Source: Haliea sp. (lineage in GTDB: Bacteria; Pseudomonadota; Gammaproteobacteria; Pseudomonadales; Halieaceae). From it: a stretch of 64,000 bases of DNA. The stretch is from the NCBI GenBank assembly GCA_024642245.1, contig JAHEBM010000005.1, positions 42,170 to 106,169 of the forward strand, in the 5' to 3' direction. The notes below the pieces were generated by a model. That model searched no databases. It saw only the letters and a list, made by a program, of their open reading frames with translations, and was not told where the DNA came from. This document shows, piece by piece, positions 1-8,791 of this stretch (the first letter of the stretch is position 1; every line of letters starts with the position of its first letter). Both the position numbers and the translations under genes were made by a program.

Positions 1-822
1 CCCTACCTGGCGGACAAGGATTTCAAAGGCTCCGATATCGGTGCCCAATTGGGCATAGACAGTGGTGCGGTGTCACTGCCCGCCGACACCAGGGTCCGCG
101 CCGATGCAATGGCCGACACCACTGGCCACCTGCTGGCCTGGGACCCGGTGGCACAAAAGGAAGTATGGCGGGTGGAGCATCCCGGCCCATCCAACGGCGG
201 CACGCTGTCGACGGCGGGCAACCTCGTGTTCCAGGGTACCGCGGGGGGTGAATTCCGCGCCTATGCAGCCGATAGTGGCAAGCAGCTGTGGTCGTTCCCC
301 GCGCAAACGGGGATTATCGCTGCGCCCATAAGCTATGCGATCGATGGCAAACAATACATCGCGATCCTCGCCGGCTGGGGCGGCTTGTGGGATATTTATC
401 CTGGGCTTCTGGCCGGCAAATCAGGCCCCATGCGCAACCTCAGTCGCCTGCTGGTATTTACACTGGGCGCGGACGGAGCGCTGCCACCCCCTCCGCCGAT
501 GAAAGACAGGGTACTGGATCCGCCCGCCTTCACGGGTACCACAGAACAGGTCGCAAGGGGCTTGGCCCTTTACGCCCAGTATTGCCTTGGCTGCCACGGC
601 GATGCGGCCATTGCCGGGGTGCTGAATCCCGACCTGCGCCACTCGGGGGCTATCGCCAGCAGCGACGCGCTCAAGGCAATCGTGCTGGACGGCGCGCTGA
701 GGCACAAGGGCATGGTGTCCTTCAAGTCGGCTGTCACGCCCGCTGATGCGGAAGCCATTCGGCAGTACCTGATCAAACGCGCGAACGAGGACAAGGCGCT
801 GGAAATGGCCGCACAGAAGTAG
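1..822 (+). CDS. PQQ-dependent dehydrogenase with fused cytochrome c domain (C-terminal part; 5' end outside window)
   Basis: The frame is open from base 1, so the gene begins upstream of the window. Visible beta-propeller features include the docking-type segment GGTLSTAGNLVFQGT followed by GEFRAYAADSGKQLW, which is typical of quinoprotein alcohol/glucose dehydrogenases. A proline-rich linker near 480-500 leads into a class I cytochrome c domain with haem motif CLGCH (583-597) and a candidate axial Met in GMVSF near 711-725. Such quinohaemoproteins oxidise alcohols or related substrates in the periplasm and pass electrons through the haem to the respiratory chain. Substrate cannot be read from this part. 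The TTG at 49 is an internal codon, not a start. Family assignment is firm; specificity is unknown. Confidence 0.9.
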   Translation, partial: PYLADKDFKGSDIGAQLGIDSGAVSLPADTRVRADAMADTTGHLLAWDPVAQKEVWRVEHPGPSNGGTLSTAGNLVFQGTAGGEFRAYAADSGKQLWSFPAQTGIIAAPISYAIDGKQYIAILAGWGGLWDIYPGLLAGKSGPMRNLSRLLVFTLGADGALPPPPPMKDRVLDPPAFTGTTEQVARGLALYAQYCLGCHGDAAIAGVLNPDLRHSGAIASSDALKAIVLDGALRHKGMVSFKSAVTPADAEAIRQYLIKRANEDKALEMAAQK

Positions 823-836
823 GCCTTGCGGCCTGC

Positions 837-851
837 TTCACTTAAAGTGAA
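837..851. repeat. 7-bp inverted repeat with one-base centre
   Basis: TTCACTT, A, AAGTGAA is a perfect inverted repeat 15 bases after the stop of the quinohaemoprotein gene. It could be an operator for the downstream gene or part of the 3' end structure. No function is established. Confidence 0.3.
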
Positions 852-872
852 ATTGTTAAAGTGGTAAGCGGG

Positions 873-900
873 TTCAGGTCATTTTAGAAGCTGACCTGAA
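873..900 (+). terminator. Stem-loop after the quinohaemoprotein gene
   Basis: Arms TTCAGGTCA (873-881) and TGACCTGAA (892-900) are perfectly complementary around a 10-base loop. No T-run follows, so it is not a classical intrinsic terminator. Its place between two co-directional genes of unrelated function suggests a transcript 3' end or mRNA-stabilising hairpin. Confidence 0.4.
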
Positions 901-985
901 TCCTCTCGCTTCTCGACATGGCGAGCACTGCCCATGTCTGGCGGTATCCGCACGATTTCAGCACACCCTAGAAAAAGACTCTCCC

Positions 986-2299
986 ATGAATTTTGATAGA
1001 AGTGAGCAAGATGATTCGGCAGACAAGCGCTGGGTTACCGGGGAAATTTTCGGCATCGGGATTCCAGCCGATATCGAGACGCTGATCTCCGGCGGCACAG
1101 ATTTTCTCACCAAAGCCTTTCATAGGTCCCAGGCACTGGCCGCCGACAACCGGGTCAGCGCTATCATTGACGCAAAAGAGTTTCTCGGGGGCGGAACCGG
1201 CAAAAAACTGCTGTTAACCGTGGCCTACCAATTGCCGGACCCGACCTTGCCCGAGCGCTTGTTTATCAAGTTCTCCCGAAATTTTGATAACGAACTGTGG
1301 GACAGGGGCCGCTTTATGATGATCTCGGAGGCGAATTTTGCGGTACTGTCTCGCTCGCCTGATTTCCCCATAGCGGTACCCGCATGCCTGTTCGCTGACG
1401 TCGACCCGGAATCCGCTACCGGGCTTATTATTACCGAATGCATAAGTTATGGCCGCAACGGCGTGGAGGCACTTTACCCCAAGTGTATGGATTACAGGGT
1501 GCCGGACCAGCTCGGGCACTACAAAGCCATCCTCAAAGGCCTGGCCACATTATCCGGAACGCACCGTGACAACAGGCTGCCGCCGGGCTTTGACAGTAAA
1601 TTCCCGTACGACCCCAGGATGGCCTCTGGGAAGTTTGCACTGCACGCGCCCGAAGAGAAAATACTACAACGCGCAAACCGCATGTTTGATTTTGTAGCGC
1701 GTTACCCCAGGCTCTTTCCGGATAACGTGCGCACAGATGAGTTTCGCCGGCAATTTATCCGCGACATTCCCGATTTGGTGGCTGCCGAGGATCGAATAAG
1801 GGACATACTGTTTGGCAATCCTGATTTTGTGGCATTCGCACACTGGAACGCCAATATCGATAACTGCTGGTTCTGGAAAGATGCGCAAGGCACCCTGCAA
1901 TGCGGCTTTATCGACTGGGCAAATGCCGGGAAAATCAGCGTCGCCCAATCTATCAATGGCGCGATCAGCGGTGCAGAACCGGATATCTGGAACAAGCATT
2001 TAGACGAACTGTTGACTGTATTTATCGAGGAGTATGCAGCCCAGGGTGGTCCCAGGCTGAGCCTCGACGAGCTGAGGCTTCATGTTCTATTGATTGTAGC
2101 GGCAGGCGGCGTGGCTTATGGCATGGGAGCGCCGATTGCTATAGAACGGGATATCGACGATATCGACGCTCTCGAAAGTTATCAGGATGACTGTTTCCAT
2201 AAAAACGAGAATGCCCGGATTCAACTGCACATGATGAGGAAAATGCTCGATATCTGGCAGACGCGAAAGTTAGGCGACGTGATTCGCCAGCTCCAGTAA
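986..2299 (+). CDS. Phosphotransferase of the aminoglycoside/ecdysteroid-kinase-like fold
   Basis: The 437-residue protein has the layout of APH-type small-molecule kinases. A nucleotide-binding lobe (roughly 60-150) includes KKLLLTVAYQLP and a basic residue in LFIKFSRN. The catalytic loop variant HWNANIDN lies near residue 285 (Brenner-type H-x-N/D-x4-N), and FIDWANAG near 307 supplies the metal-binding Asp. The second His/Asp of the canonical HGD loop is N here, as in the ecdysteroid-kinase-like and related bacterial families. There is no signal peptide, so it is likely cytosolic. It probably phosphorylates a hydroxylated small molecule; the substrate is unknown. ATG at 986 is the first start in frame after the upstream hairpin. 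Family confident, substrate not. Confidence 0.8.
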   Translation: MNFDRSEQDDSADKRWVTGEIFGIGIPADIETLISGGTDFLTKAFHRSQALAADNRVSAIIDAKEFLGGGTGKKLLLTVAYQLPDPTLPERLFIKFSRNFDNELWDRGRFMMISEANFAVLSRSPDFPIAVPACLFADVDPESATGLIITECISYGRNGVEALYPKCMDYRVPDQLGHYKAILKGLATLSGTHRDNRLPPGFDSKFPYDPRMASGKFALHAPEEKILQRANRMFDFVARYPRLFPDNVRTDEFRRQFIRDIPDLVAAEDRIRDILFGNPDFVAFAHWNANIDNCWFWKDAQGTLQCGFIDWANAGKISVAQSINGAISGAEPDIWNKHLDELLTVFIEEYAAQGGPRLSLDELRLHVLLIVAAGGVAYGMGAPIAIERDIDDIDALESYQDDCFHKNENARIQLHMMRKMLDIWQTRKLGDVIRQLQ

Positions 2300-2315
2300 C
2301 AATACTCGTCACAGC

Positions 2316-3455
2316 CTAGCCCCGGCCAGCGCCGATCCAGGTATTCATTCGCCGTGTGTAATCCGCGAATAATGGCCGGACCTGTTCCAGGTCAACGCCG
2401 TAATCCTCGGCATTTTTCCCTGGGCCGGGTTCGCGGTTGGCGGCGTTTTCCCGCCACCACCGGCCCATACCGCTGGAAAATTCCTCGGTGAGCTCCTCGC
2501 CCAACCAGTCATACAAGTTGCTAACCTGCTTTACCGGGTCTTCCTGCATCGCCTTAAAGTGAATATCAAAGAAACGTTCGTTGTTATTGCCCTGGTCTCG
2601 AAACGCCAGCGTGCGCCGCATACCCTCCGGCCACATATGCATATTCAGGTCGGCCACGTATTGCAGGTCAAGGTGGTCGGTGAACCGACCGATAATATCG
2701 GCATACACATCAATCACTGACACGATGACATCGGTGGGATCACGGTGCGTCATCACAAAGCGGGCGTCCGGAAAAACCTTGTTCAGGTGTTCAAGATAAA
2801 GCAAATGGGTGGGTGCCTTCAGGCGCCACGGCTTTTTTGGCATCCCCCATTGCAACAGTTTTAAGGCGCGACGTTCGTATTCATAACAGGCGGTAAGATC
2901 GGCATCATTAAGCCAACGTGCATAAGTGGGTACCTGCGCCAGGGCAATAAACATCTGCGAGGTAAATTCCAGGCACATCAGGTCCTGGCATTCCGCAGGC
3001 GCAAAATCCCCGGACGGGGTATGCGCTTTCCAGCCGTCCACTTTTTCGACTTCAGCCATTTCGCGTTCGCGCTGGTCGTTTTTGACCGTCGAGGGCGGTG
3101 GACAGGGTCTGGCCGCCTCACCGCGCAACAGGTACCGGGCATTGGGGTCCTGCGCCAACAGAAAAGAAAGCGCGGTGGATCCCGTGCGCGGCAGGCTCAG
3201 GCCAATTAGCGGCCTGATGATCTGCTCCTCGTCGATCCGGGGATGGCGTTTGTACCAATCCTCAATTTGCAAGCGCTGTTTCAGGTGACCAAGAATACGA
3301 TCGCGCAAGACATGCTCGCCGACGGTGTTCAACCGGGCCTCTTTTCCGATTGATTTAACAACGATTTCCAGGCCTTCACGAAACGTGTCCGGGCCGTAAT
3401 CAGTCAACCCGGTTTCCCGACAAGCCAGGTCCATAAGGGTTTGATAGGTTTCCAC
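2316..3455 (-). CDS. Sulfotransferase family protein (1 of 3 in the window)
   Basis: A 379-residue protein of the bacterial PAPS-dependent sulfotransferase family that typically transfers sulfate to hydroxyls of small molecules or lipids. The 5'-phosphosulfate loop is LSLPRTGST (residues 86-94) and the 3'-phosphate-binding region is RFVMTHRDPTDV (232-243). The N-terminal stretch ETGLTDYGPDTFREGLEI is the start shared by this subfamily and by the other two copies at 55-56 kb and 61-62 kb. The start is GTG at 3455; an in-frame ATG at 3434 is possible, but the family-typical N-terminus favours the GTG. It converges on the phosphotransferase with 16 bases between stops. No membrane segment; cytosolic. 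Acceptor unknown. Confidence 0.88.
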   Translation of the reverse strand: METYQTLMDLACRETGLTDYGPDTFREGLEIVVKSIGKEARLNTVGEHVLRDRILGHLKQRLQIEDWYKRHPRIDEEQIIRPLIGLSLPRTGSTALSFLLAQDPNARYLLRGEAARPCPPPSTVKNDQREREMAEVEKVDGWKAHTPSGDFAPAECQDLMCLEFTSQMFIALAQVPTYARWLNDADLTACYEYERRALKLLQWGMPKKPWRLKAPTHLLYLEHLNKVFPDARFVMTHRDPTDVIVSVIDVYADIIGRFTDHLDLQYVADLNMHMWPEGMRRTLAFRDQGNNNERFFDIHFKAMQEDPVKQVSNLYDWLGEELTEEFSSGMGRWWRENAANREPGPGKNAEDYGVDLEQVRPLFADYTRRMNTWIGAGRG

Positions 3456-3620
3456 GGGCGAGCCGCCTCTTTGCGTTGTTCAATGGGTTGCTATGGCATT
3501 TCGATACGTTACAACAAAGCTATACCTGTTGTCCGGGACCGCAATTTCCCGAGCGGGATTTCACACAAAGCCCCGGATCAGTCGACAAAAACAGTGTTCA
3601 TTACGTGTTGCCACGCCCCT

Positions 3621-5318
3621 TTACCAGCCACCGCCACCACCGCCACCGCCACCGCCACCGGAGGAACCACCCCCGCCGCCTGAGCTCGAACCGGGCGGGC
3701 TGGACGCGGAAGAAATAGCCGATGACAGCTTGCTGCCGACAGTGCTTGCGAAACTGTTCATCCGGCCCGCGTTGAAATCCCCCTGGTACCAGGCAGGATG
3801 GTACGCACCACCGGGCGCTGCCTGCAAACTGGAGAATACCCGGCTGAATCGCTGTGCCCATTCCTGTTCCACGCCCAGGGCGATCGCGTAGGGCAGGTAC
3901 CTCTCGAAAAGCTCGGGGGTCAGGTCGGGTGGATGGCGCCGTGCCAGATCGTCTTTTTCGGCCACCTCCAGGTACAGCTTGAAACCCTCCAGCTGGTCCA
4001 TCAGGCGCCGCCCCAGTGCCGACGGCGCCTTCAGCAGGTAAGCAAACAAAAGGTGCATGACCGCGATACCCACGTAGATCGCCAGTACCAGCGCGACAAA
4101 GCGGCCAGTGCTTACAATTACCAGCAGGAGCAGGGCCGAGGCCACTATGGAGGGCAGCATCAACCTGCCGTTGGTTTTGAAGTACTGGTTGAGGTAGCCG
4201 CGTCTGAGCAATTGCTTATGGGCCGCCCGGGTGGCGGAAACCTGCGAGTGATTGCTGTTTTCCAGCTTCAGCACAGCGCCGTGCCGAAACAATTTGTCCA
4301 ACAGCGCCGCCTCTGCGGGCACCAGCCCTGCCGGGCCTGGCTTGCGCTGCAGCACAAAATCGCCGTCATCGCCGGTAATGGAGAGGCAGCCCTGTACGGC
4401 CAGGTTGATAATGAAGGCGGTGAACGTCTTGTTGTCATAGCCCATGTTACTGACATAACGCGCGGCGGCGGGAGAGCAGCCTGCTGGCGGCTCGTAATGG
4501 GGGAAGATCACGCCCTTACCGGGATCGCGCCCGTGCCTGGACCACATCAGCAACAGATAAAGGGCACTGCCGCCGAAGGCCAGTAGCGACAGCAGCAGCC
4601 CCAGGTTGTCAGCCAGCAGGTAGCCCAGCTGCTGCCATCGACCCGGCGCGGTCACGACGCCCTTGGGCCAGTCCATGACCAGTGTCAGGCCCGATCCCGG
4701 CGGCAACTCCCGGCTTGCCTGGATGGTAGCGCTGCCACGACCCACCGTGCTGGTGTAGTCCCCCTGCCGCGAACCCTGCGCGCCGGTGTACCCTGCGATT
4801 GTGATGTCGGAATCGGATACCGGAGCGGGCAGCCTGACCACGGCGCTGGCGTGTTCGATGCTGAAGCCCCAGCCGTTGCCGGTGACATTCCAGTACAGTT
4901 CGTCGCGATGCTCGAAAAAGCCGATCTGCCGATCCGTCCTGTAGGTAAAGGTATAGCTGTGCTCTCCGGGGCTGACCACCATGTCGGGGTGGCCCGCGTA
5001 TATCCGCACACCGTTGGCCCGCCGCTCCGAATGCCAGGCTTCACGTGCGCCATCACGGGTAACGGAGAGCACCTTGAAATCCACCACTACCCGGTTGCCA
5101 TAGCGGTCGTTGTAGGTTGTCGGGAACTCGCGGTATATGCCGCGACGTATCTGCTGGCCCTCCGCGACCACCCGGATCGTCTCGCTCACGGTCATGCTCG
5201 CATCCGCAGCAATATCGATAACGCTATCGTAGGAAAGAATCTTCTCCGTGGCGGACACCGGAAGACTGGTGAGCAACACCGTAAGCACTATCAGCCCAAG
5301 CAGTTGACGGCAGTCCAT
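3621..5318 (-). CDS. DUF2207 domain membrane protein with poly-glycine C-terminus
   Basis: 565 residues: a signal peptide (about 1-23, ending PVSA), a periplasmic DUF2207 beta domain (about 24-230), a transmembrane helix near 232-258, a cytoplasmic part, a helical hairpin near 385-425 and a C-terminal tail of serine and almost pure glycine ending in W. This is the usual architecture of DUF2207 proteins, whose function is unsettled. They occur next to LemA, as here: the ATG abuts the stop of the upstream lemA-like gene with no bases between, so the two are almost surely co-translated. The motif SSGGGGGSSGG resembles tails of other LemA-associated membrane proteins. Role in envelope homeostasis is an inference. 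Confidence 0.88.
   Translation of the reverse strand: MDCRQLLGLIVLTVLLTSLPVSATEKILSYDSVIDIAADASMTVSETIRVVAEGQQIRRGIYREFPTTYNDRYGNRVVVDFKVLSVTRDGAREAWHSERRANGVRIYAGHPDMVVSPGEHSYTFTYRTDRQIGFFEHRDELYWNVTGNGWGFSIEHASAVVRLPAPVSDSDITIAGYTGAQGSRQGDYTSTVGRGSATIQASRELPPGSGLTLVMDWPKGVVTAPGRWQQLGYLLADNLGLLLSLLAFGGSALYLLLMWSRHGRDPGKGVIFPHYEPPAGCSPAAARYVSNMGYDNKTFTAFIINLAVQGCLSITGDDGDFVLQRKPGPAGLVPAEAALLDKLFRHGAVLKLENSNHSQVSATRAAHKQLLRRGYLNQYFKTNGRLMLPSIVASALLLLVIVSTGRFVALVLAIYVGIAVMHLLFAYLLKAPSALGRRLMDQLEGFKLYLEVAEKDDLARRHPPDLTPELFERYLPYAIALGVEQEWAQRFSRVFSSLQAAPGGAYHPAWYQGDFNAGRMNSFASTVGSKLSSAISSASSPPGSSSGGGGGSSGGGGGGGGGGGW
3628..3660. repeat. CCACCG-type hexamer run encoding the poly-Gly tail
   Basis: A tandem run of CCACCG/CCGCCA units lies inside the 3' end of the DUF2207 gene, where it encodes the glycine tail on the minus strand. 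Such runs can change length by slippage in steps that keep the frame. Confidence 0.7.
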
Positions 5319-5867
5319 TCAGCGCAGCCCCACGGACGGTGGGAGTCTCGACGATGCGTCATCGATCTCGAAGAAGTCCGCCGGGGCAAATCCCAGGGGG
5401 CGCGCCAGCAGCAGGTTGGGGAACGACTGAATGCGGTTATTGAACTGCCTGACCGCGCCGTTATAGAACCTGCGCGCGTATTGAATCTGGTCCTCGGTTT
5501 CGGTCAGTTCGCCCTGCAACTGGCGAAAGTTCTCGTCCGCTTTCAGGTCAGGGTAGTCCTCTGCCACCACCATCAAGCGGTGCAGGCCCTGCTGCATCGC
5601 TTCCTCGATGGCCGCTTTGCGGGGCAGCTGCGGTGTCGCGATACTCTGCCTGCGCAGCTCGGTCACCGCCACCAGGGTGGCTTTTTCGTAGTCCGCATAG
5701 GCTTTCACGCAGGACACCAGCCTCGGCACCAACTCGTGGCGACGCTTGAGCTGTACGTCGATATCGCTCCAGGCAGCGAGCACCTGGTTACGATCCCGGA
5801 CCAGCCGGTTGTATATCCAGGCCGCGGCTGCGGCGACCAGGAAAAGAGCGGCATAGAGTACGTTCAT
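5319..5867 (-). CDS. lemA: LemA family protein
   Basis: 182 residues with one N-terminal membrane helix (about 3-20) and then the helical LemA body. Recognisable family segments are YNRLVRDRNQVLAAWSDID, QLKRRHELVPRLV and the C-terminal YNGAVRQFNNRIQSFPNLL. LemA proteins are membrane-anchored helical bundles of unclear function found widely in bacteria. The gene immediately precedes the DUF2207 gene with adjacent stop and start, the common LemA-DUF2207 arrangement. Start ATG at 5867 gives a hydrophobic N-terminus of normal length. Confidence 0.93.
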   Translation of the reverse strand: MNVLYAALFLVAAAAAWIYNRLVRDRNQVLAAWSDIDVQLKRRHELVPRLVSCVKAYADYEKATLVAVTELRRQSIATPQLPRKAAIEEAMQQGLHRLMVVAEDYPDLKADENFRQLQGELTETEDQIQYARRFYNGAVRQFNNRIQSFPNLLLARPLGFAPADFFEIDDASSRLPPSVGLR

Positions 5868-5982
5868 GAGCCCATTATAGGGGCAGCACGGTTCACCAGG
5901 TCAATTGCACGGCCTGCAATACTGGTCGGCATTATCGCTATGGACTGGAGCCCGGCATTCACGCTGCCTCGTTAAAAATCGG

Positions 5983-6009
5983 TTGTCACGCTTACTGCGC
6001 CTATATACA
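5983..6009 (+). promoter_or_regulatory. Weak sigma70-like promoter candidate upstream of the flavoprotein operon
   Basis: TTGTCA (5983-5988) and TATACA (6004-6009) are separated by 15 bases, shorter than the usual 17. It lies about 90 bases ahead of the flavoprotein ATG in a 230-base gap with no other signal. Speculative. Confidence 0.25.
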
Positions 6010-6099
6010 GTGAAAAGACGCCGACGCTTGCGACAAAATGGTGCCACCTGCGGCTTAAGCCGTCGGGTTTCAACGAGATCTTCTTCCAGGGAAATAGCA

Positions 6100-7797
6100 A
6101 TGATTCGAAACAAACCTCTTAAGTGGGACCTCGAGGCGGACGTGGTCTCGATAGGGTCCGGTGGCGGCGGCTTGTCCGCAGCGATCACCGCCCATGATCA
6201 CGGTGCCAGCGCGATGGTGCTGGAGCGGTCGGAGCAGGTCGGTGGCGTGACCGCCTATTCCATGGGCGAGGTCTGGATTCCAGGCAATCACCTGGCCGCG
6301 GCCGCGGGTATCGACGACTCGGCAGAAAACGGCATTCGATATATCAAGAATCTCGATATGGGCTTTGGCAGCGACAGGGCTATCCTCAACCAGGCGCTTC
6401 ACGCGCCGGTGGCGCTGAAATACTTCGAGGAAAAAATAGGGCTGAAGATGTGCGTGGTACGCCATCTTCCCGATTACTACTATCCCTATATTGACGGCAG
6501 TACCGCTGAGGGCAGGTGCCTGGAAGTGCTGCCATTCCCGGCGCAAACCCTGGGTGAATGGCAGGAAAAGACCCGGGTATCGCCACATGTGCCCTACAGC
6601 CTGACCCACGAGGATATTTTCGATAACGGTGGCATGGCCAATATGTCCAACTGGGATTTCACTGTCATGGGTGAGCGCCTGGCCAACGATGAGCGCTGTG
6701 CCGGCCCGGGGCTGGCCGCCTATTTTGTCAAGGGGGTGCTGGACCGGGGTATTCCCATGCATACAGGCGTCACCGTGGAAGAACTGGTTGCCGACGGTGA
6801 TCGCATCATCGGGCTACGTGCCACCCGCGATGGCCGCGACCTTTTTGTCAAAGCCAACCGCGGTGTGGTGATCGCAGTGAGCAGCTTTGAAAGAAACGGG
6901 AATTACAACAAAACGGTCGGGCTCCAGCTTGACCCGGCTTCCATGGTAATGCCCACGATCAAGGGGGCCCATTTGCGGCTGGCAGGCGAGGCAGGGGCGC
7001 AAATTGCCCGGGTACCCGATGTGTCAATGCTGGGCTTTCACGTTCCGGGCGAGGAGCAGGAGGAAGGTGTACCTCTGTGGCGCGGTGCACTGCCTTTTAT
7101 GGGGCTGCCCCATACGATCGTGGTCAACCGCCGGGGCAAGCGCTTTGCCAACGAGGCATTTTACCGCTCCGTGTATTTTGGCCTCGAAGAAATAGACGGC
7201 ATGACGCAGTCCTACCGGAATTTCCCGTGCTGGGCGATCACCGACAGGCAAGCCCGCGAAAAATACCCCTTCGGTTCCATTATGCCCGGGGAGCAGGTCC
7301 CCGAGGGAGTGGGTACCAGTGCGGATACCCTGGAGGAACTGGCCAAGAAGATCGGCGTGGACGCCGCGGGTCTCGCCGCGACCGTGGCGGCCTTCAATGG
7401 TTACTGCGCAACAGGCGAGGATCCCGAATTCAGGCGCGGCACCTATCCCTGGGGTGCCATGATGTGCGGCGATCCTTCACAAAAGCCCAACGCCAACCTC
7501 GGGCCGCTGACGCAGGGCCCGTACTACGCATTCGAACTGCACCGCATGGCCGGCGGGGGCATCACCTCCACTGGTATTCTGATAGATGAAAACTGCCGCG
7601 CCCTCGGCTGGAATGACAAGCCGATCGAGGGGCTCTATGTGGCGGGCAATTCCGCCGCGCGCCTGGACAATGGCGCGCTGATGCAAAGTGGGATCACAAA
7701 CGCCAGGGGTATGACCCATGGCTACCTGGCCGGACGCCACGCGGCAGGAAAGCCCAGTGAGCTTTTGCAAAGGGAAATCGACCTACTGGGGGCCTGA
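6100..7797 (+). CDS. FAD-dependent dehydrogenase, 3-ketosteroid delta1-dehydrogenase-like
   Basis: 565 residues. The N-terminal Rossmann motif SIGSGGGGLSAAITAHDHGA and the adjoining GGVTAYSMGEVWIPGN match the KstD/fumarate-reductase-type flavoproteins. The C-terminal FAD segment contains GLYVAGNSAARLDNG and GMTHGYLAGRHAA, and GPYYAFELHRMAGGG carries the Tyr expected near the active site. KstD-like enzymes introduce a double bond into the A ring of 3-ketosteroids or related cyclic ketones. An open frame extends upstream to 5905, but ATG at 6100, just before the flavoprotein-like sequence, is the natural start. The gene leads an operon: the CoxG-like gene starts 9 bases after its stop. The exact substrate is unknown; a general enone reductase is an alternative. 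Confidence 0.87.
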   Translation: MIRNKPLKWDLEADVVSIGSGGGGLSAAITAHDHGASAMVLERSEQVGGVTAYSMGEVWIPGNHLAAAAGIDDSAENGIRYIKNLDMGFGSDRAILNQALHAPVALKYFEEKIGLKMCVVRHLPDYYYPYIDGSTAEGRCLEVLPFPAQTLGEWQEKTRVSPHVPYSLTHEDIFDNGGMANMSNWDFTVMGERLANDERCAGPGLAAYFVKGVLDRGIPMHTGVTVEELVADGDRIIGLRATRDGRDLFVKANRGVVIAVSSFERNGNYNKTVGLQLDPASMVMPTIKGAHLRLAGEAGAQIARVPDVSMLGFHVPGEEQEEGVPLWRGALPFMGLPHTIVVNRRGKRFANEAFYRSVYFGLEEIDGMTQSYRNFPCWAITDRQAREKYPFGSIMPGEQVPEGVGTSADTLEELAKKIGVDAAGLAATVAAFNGYCATGEDPEFRRGTYPWGAMMCGDPSQKPNANLGPLTQGPYYAFELHRMAGGGITSTGILIDENCRALGWNDKPIEGLYVAGNSAARLDNGALMQSGITNARGMTHGYLAGRHAAGKPSELLQREIDLLGA

Positions 7798-7806
7798 GGA
7801 GCGCAT

Positions 7807-8346
7807 ATGATCGAAACAGAACACCCCTTTGTCATTAGCGTCGGTATCGACGAAGTCTGGGGCTATGTCAAGGATATCAATAAATGGGCCGAGCTTTTTC
7901 CGGGTTGTCGCAGCTGCCAGATTATTGACGACAACAACTCGAAATGGCTGATCAAGGTCGGCGCCGGCGGAATGGTAAAAACCGTCAACGTGCTGGTGCA
8001 CGTGGCCCGGTGGGATGCGCCGGGGCGCGTGGATTTCCAGTTCAAACTGGAATCGGAACCTGTCGTTGGTAGCGGTTCCTATATCGCGACGCGAAACAGT
8101 GACACTGAAACACAGGTGCGCCTGCAGGTGTCGGTTGAGGGCAGTGGCCAGATGGCGCCCATGTGGGAGGCGATGAGCAGGCCACTCCTGCCGCAGATGG
8201 CGAGGTCGTTTGGCGGCAAGCTCAAGGCCGAAATCGAGGGGGCGGCCGGCGTGGTGTTGGTACCCAGGCCTTCCATGTTCCACGCCTTCGGACAATGGCT
8301 GCGCCGGCTGTGGCAGACCCTGTTCGGCAGCGGCTCGAATAAGTGA
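7807..8346 (+). CDS. CoxG-like SRPBCC family protein
   Basis: 179 residues starting with the SRPBCC/CoxG pattern: EHPFVISVGIDEVWGYVKDI, then WAELFPGCRSCQIID and a glycine-containing strand FQFKLESEPVVGSGSY. The helical end PLLPQMARSFGGKLKAEIE is typical of the hydrophobic-pocket family. CoxG proteins help recruit CO dehydrogenase, but many homologues simply bind hydrophobic ligands or act in ring metabolism. No cox genes are nearby, so a ligand-binding role beside the KstD-like flavoprotein is more likely. It sits between that gene (9 bases upstream) and the SnoaL-like gene (25 bases downstream). Confidence 0.85.
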   Translation: MIETEHPFVISVGIDEVWGYVKDINKWAELFPGCRSCQIIDDNNSKWLIKVGAGGMVKTVNVLVHVARWDAPGRVDFQFKLESEPVVGSGSYIATRNSDTETQVRLQVSVEGSGQMAPMWEAMSRPLLPQMARSFGGKLKAEIEGAAGVVLVPRPSMFHAFGQWLRRLWQTLFGSGSNK

Positions 8347-8371
8347 AATCCCAAAGCAGGAGATTGGCGTC

Positions 8372-8791
8372 ATGAGCGAAAAGAACAAGGCGGTAGTCCT
8401 TAAATTTCTCGAGGCGATGAACTCAGCCGACGCGGCGACGGCGGATACCTGCCTTGCCGCGGATGCGGTCACAGTGGCCAAGGGCTATGGCAAATTTTCC
8501 GGTGTTCGCCAGCGGGATACCATCGTGGGAACCATTACCGCGTTCAGGGAACTCATGCCGACAGGACTGGGTGTCGAGGTGAAGACCGTAACGGCAGAGG
8601 GTGATCGGGTCGTGGTGGAGTTCGAGGGAAATGCGACAACCTGCGACGGCAAACCCTATCACAACCAGTATTGCATGGTATTTACGCTCTCCGACGGCAG
8701 GATAAGCCACGTCAACGAGTATTTCTGCAACGTACACGCAGACGAGGTGCTTTGGCCACTGGTCGAGCAAAAAGCCGGTGATATTCCCTGA
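8372..8791 (+). CDS. SnoaL-like / ketosteroid-isomerase-type NTF2-fold protein
   Basis: 139 residues starting at the ATG preceded by AGCAGGAG. The pattern of an initial helix (NKAVVLKFLEAMNSAD), a curved sheet (RVVVEFEGNATTCDGKPY) and the closing strand GRISHVNEYFCN fits NTF2-fold SnoaL/limonene-epoxide-hydrolase-like proteins. These act as isomerases, cyclases or hydrolases on small cyclic molecules. Third gene of the flavoprotein operon, so a role in the same ring-modifying pathway is reasonable. An in-frame extension to 8210 overlaps the coxG-like gene and is not used. Confidence 0.82.
   Translation: MSEKNKAVVLKFLEAMNSADAATADTCLAADAVTVAKGYGKFSGVRQRDTIVGTITAFRELMPTGLGVEVKTVTAEGDRVVVEFEGNATTCDGKPYHNQYCMVFTLSDGRISHVNEYFCNVHADEVLWPLVEQKAGDIP

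Noticed and set aside
3493..3891. 132-codon plus frame with a run of prolines
   Set aside because: The poly-Pro is the complement of the poly-Gly tail of the DUF2207 gene.
4851..5975. 374-codon plus frame across the LemA/DUF2207 genes
   Set aside because: Antisense to two recognised families, with Arg/Ala/Gly bias typical of shadows.
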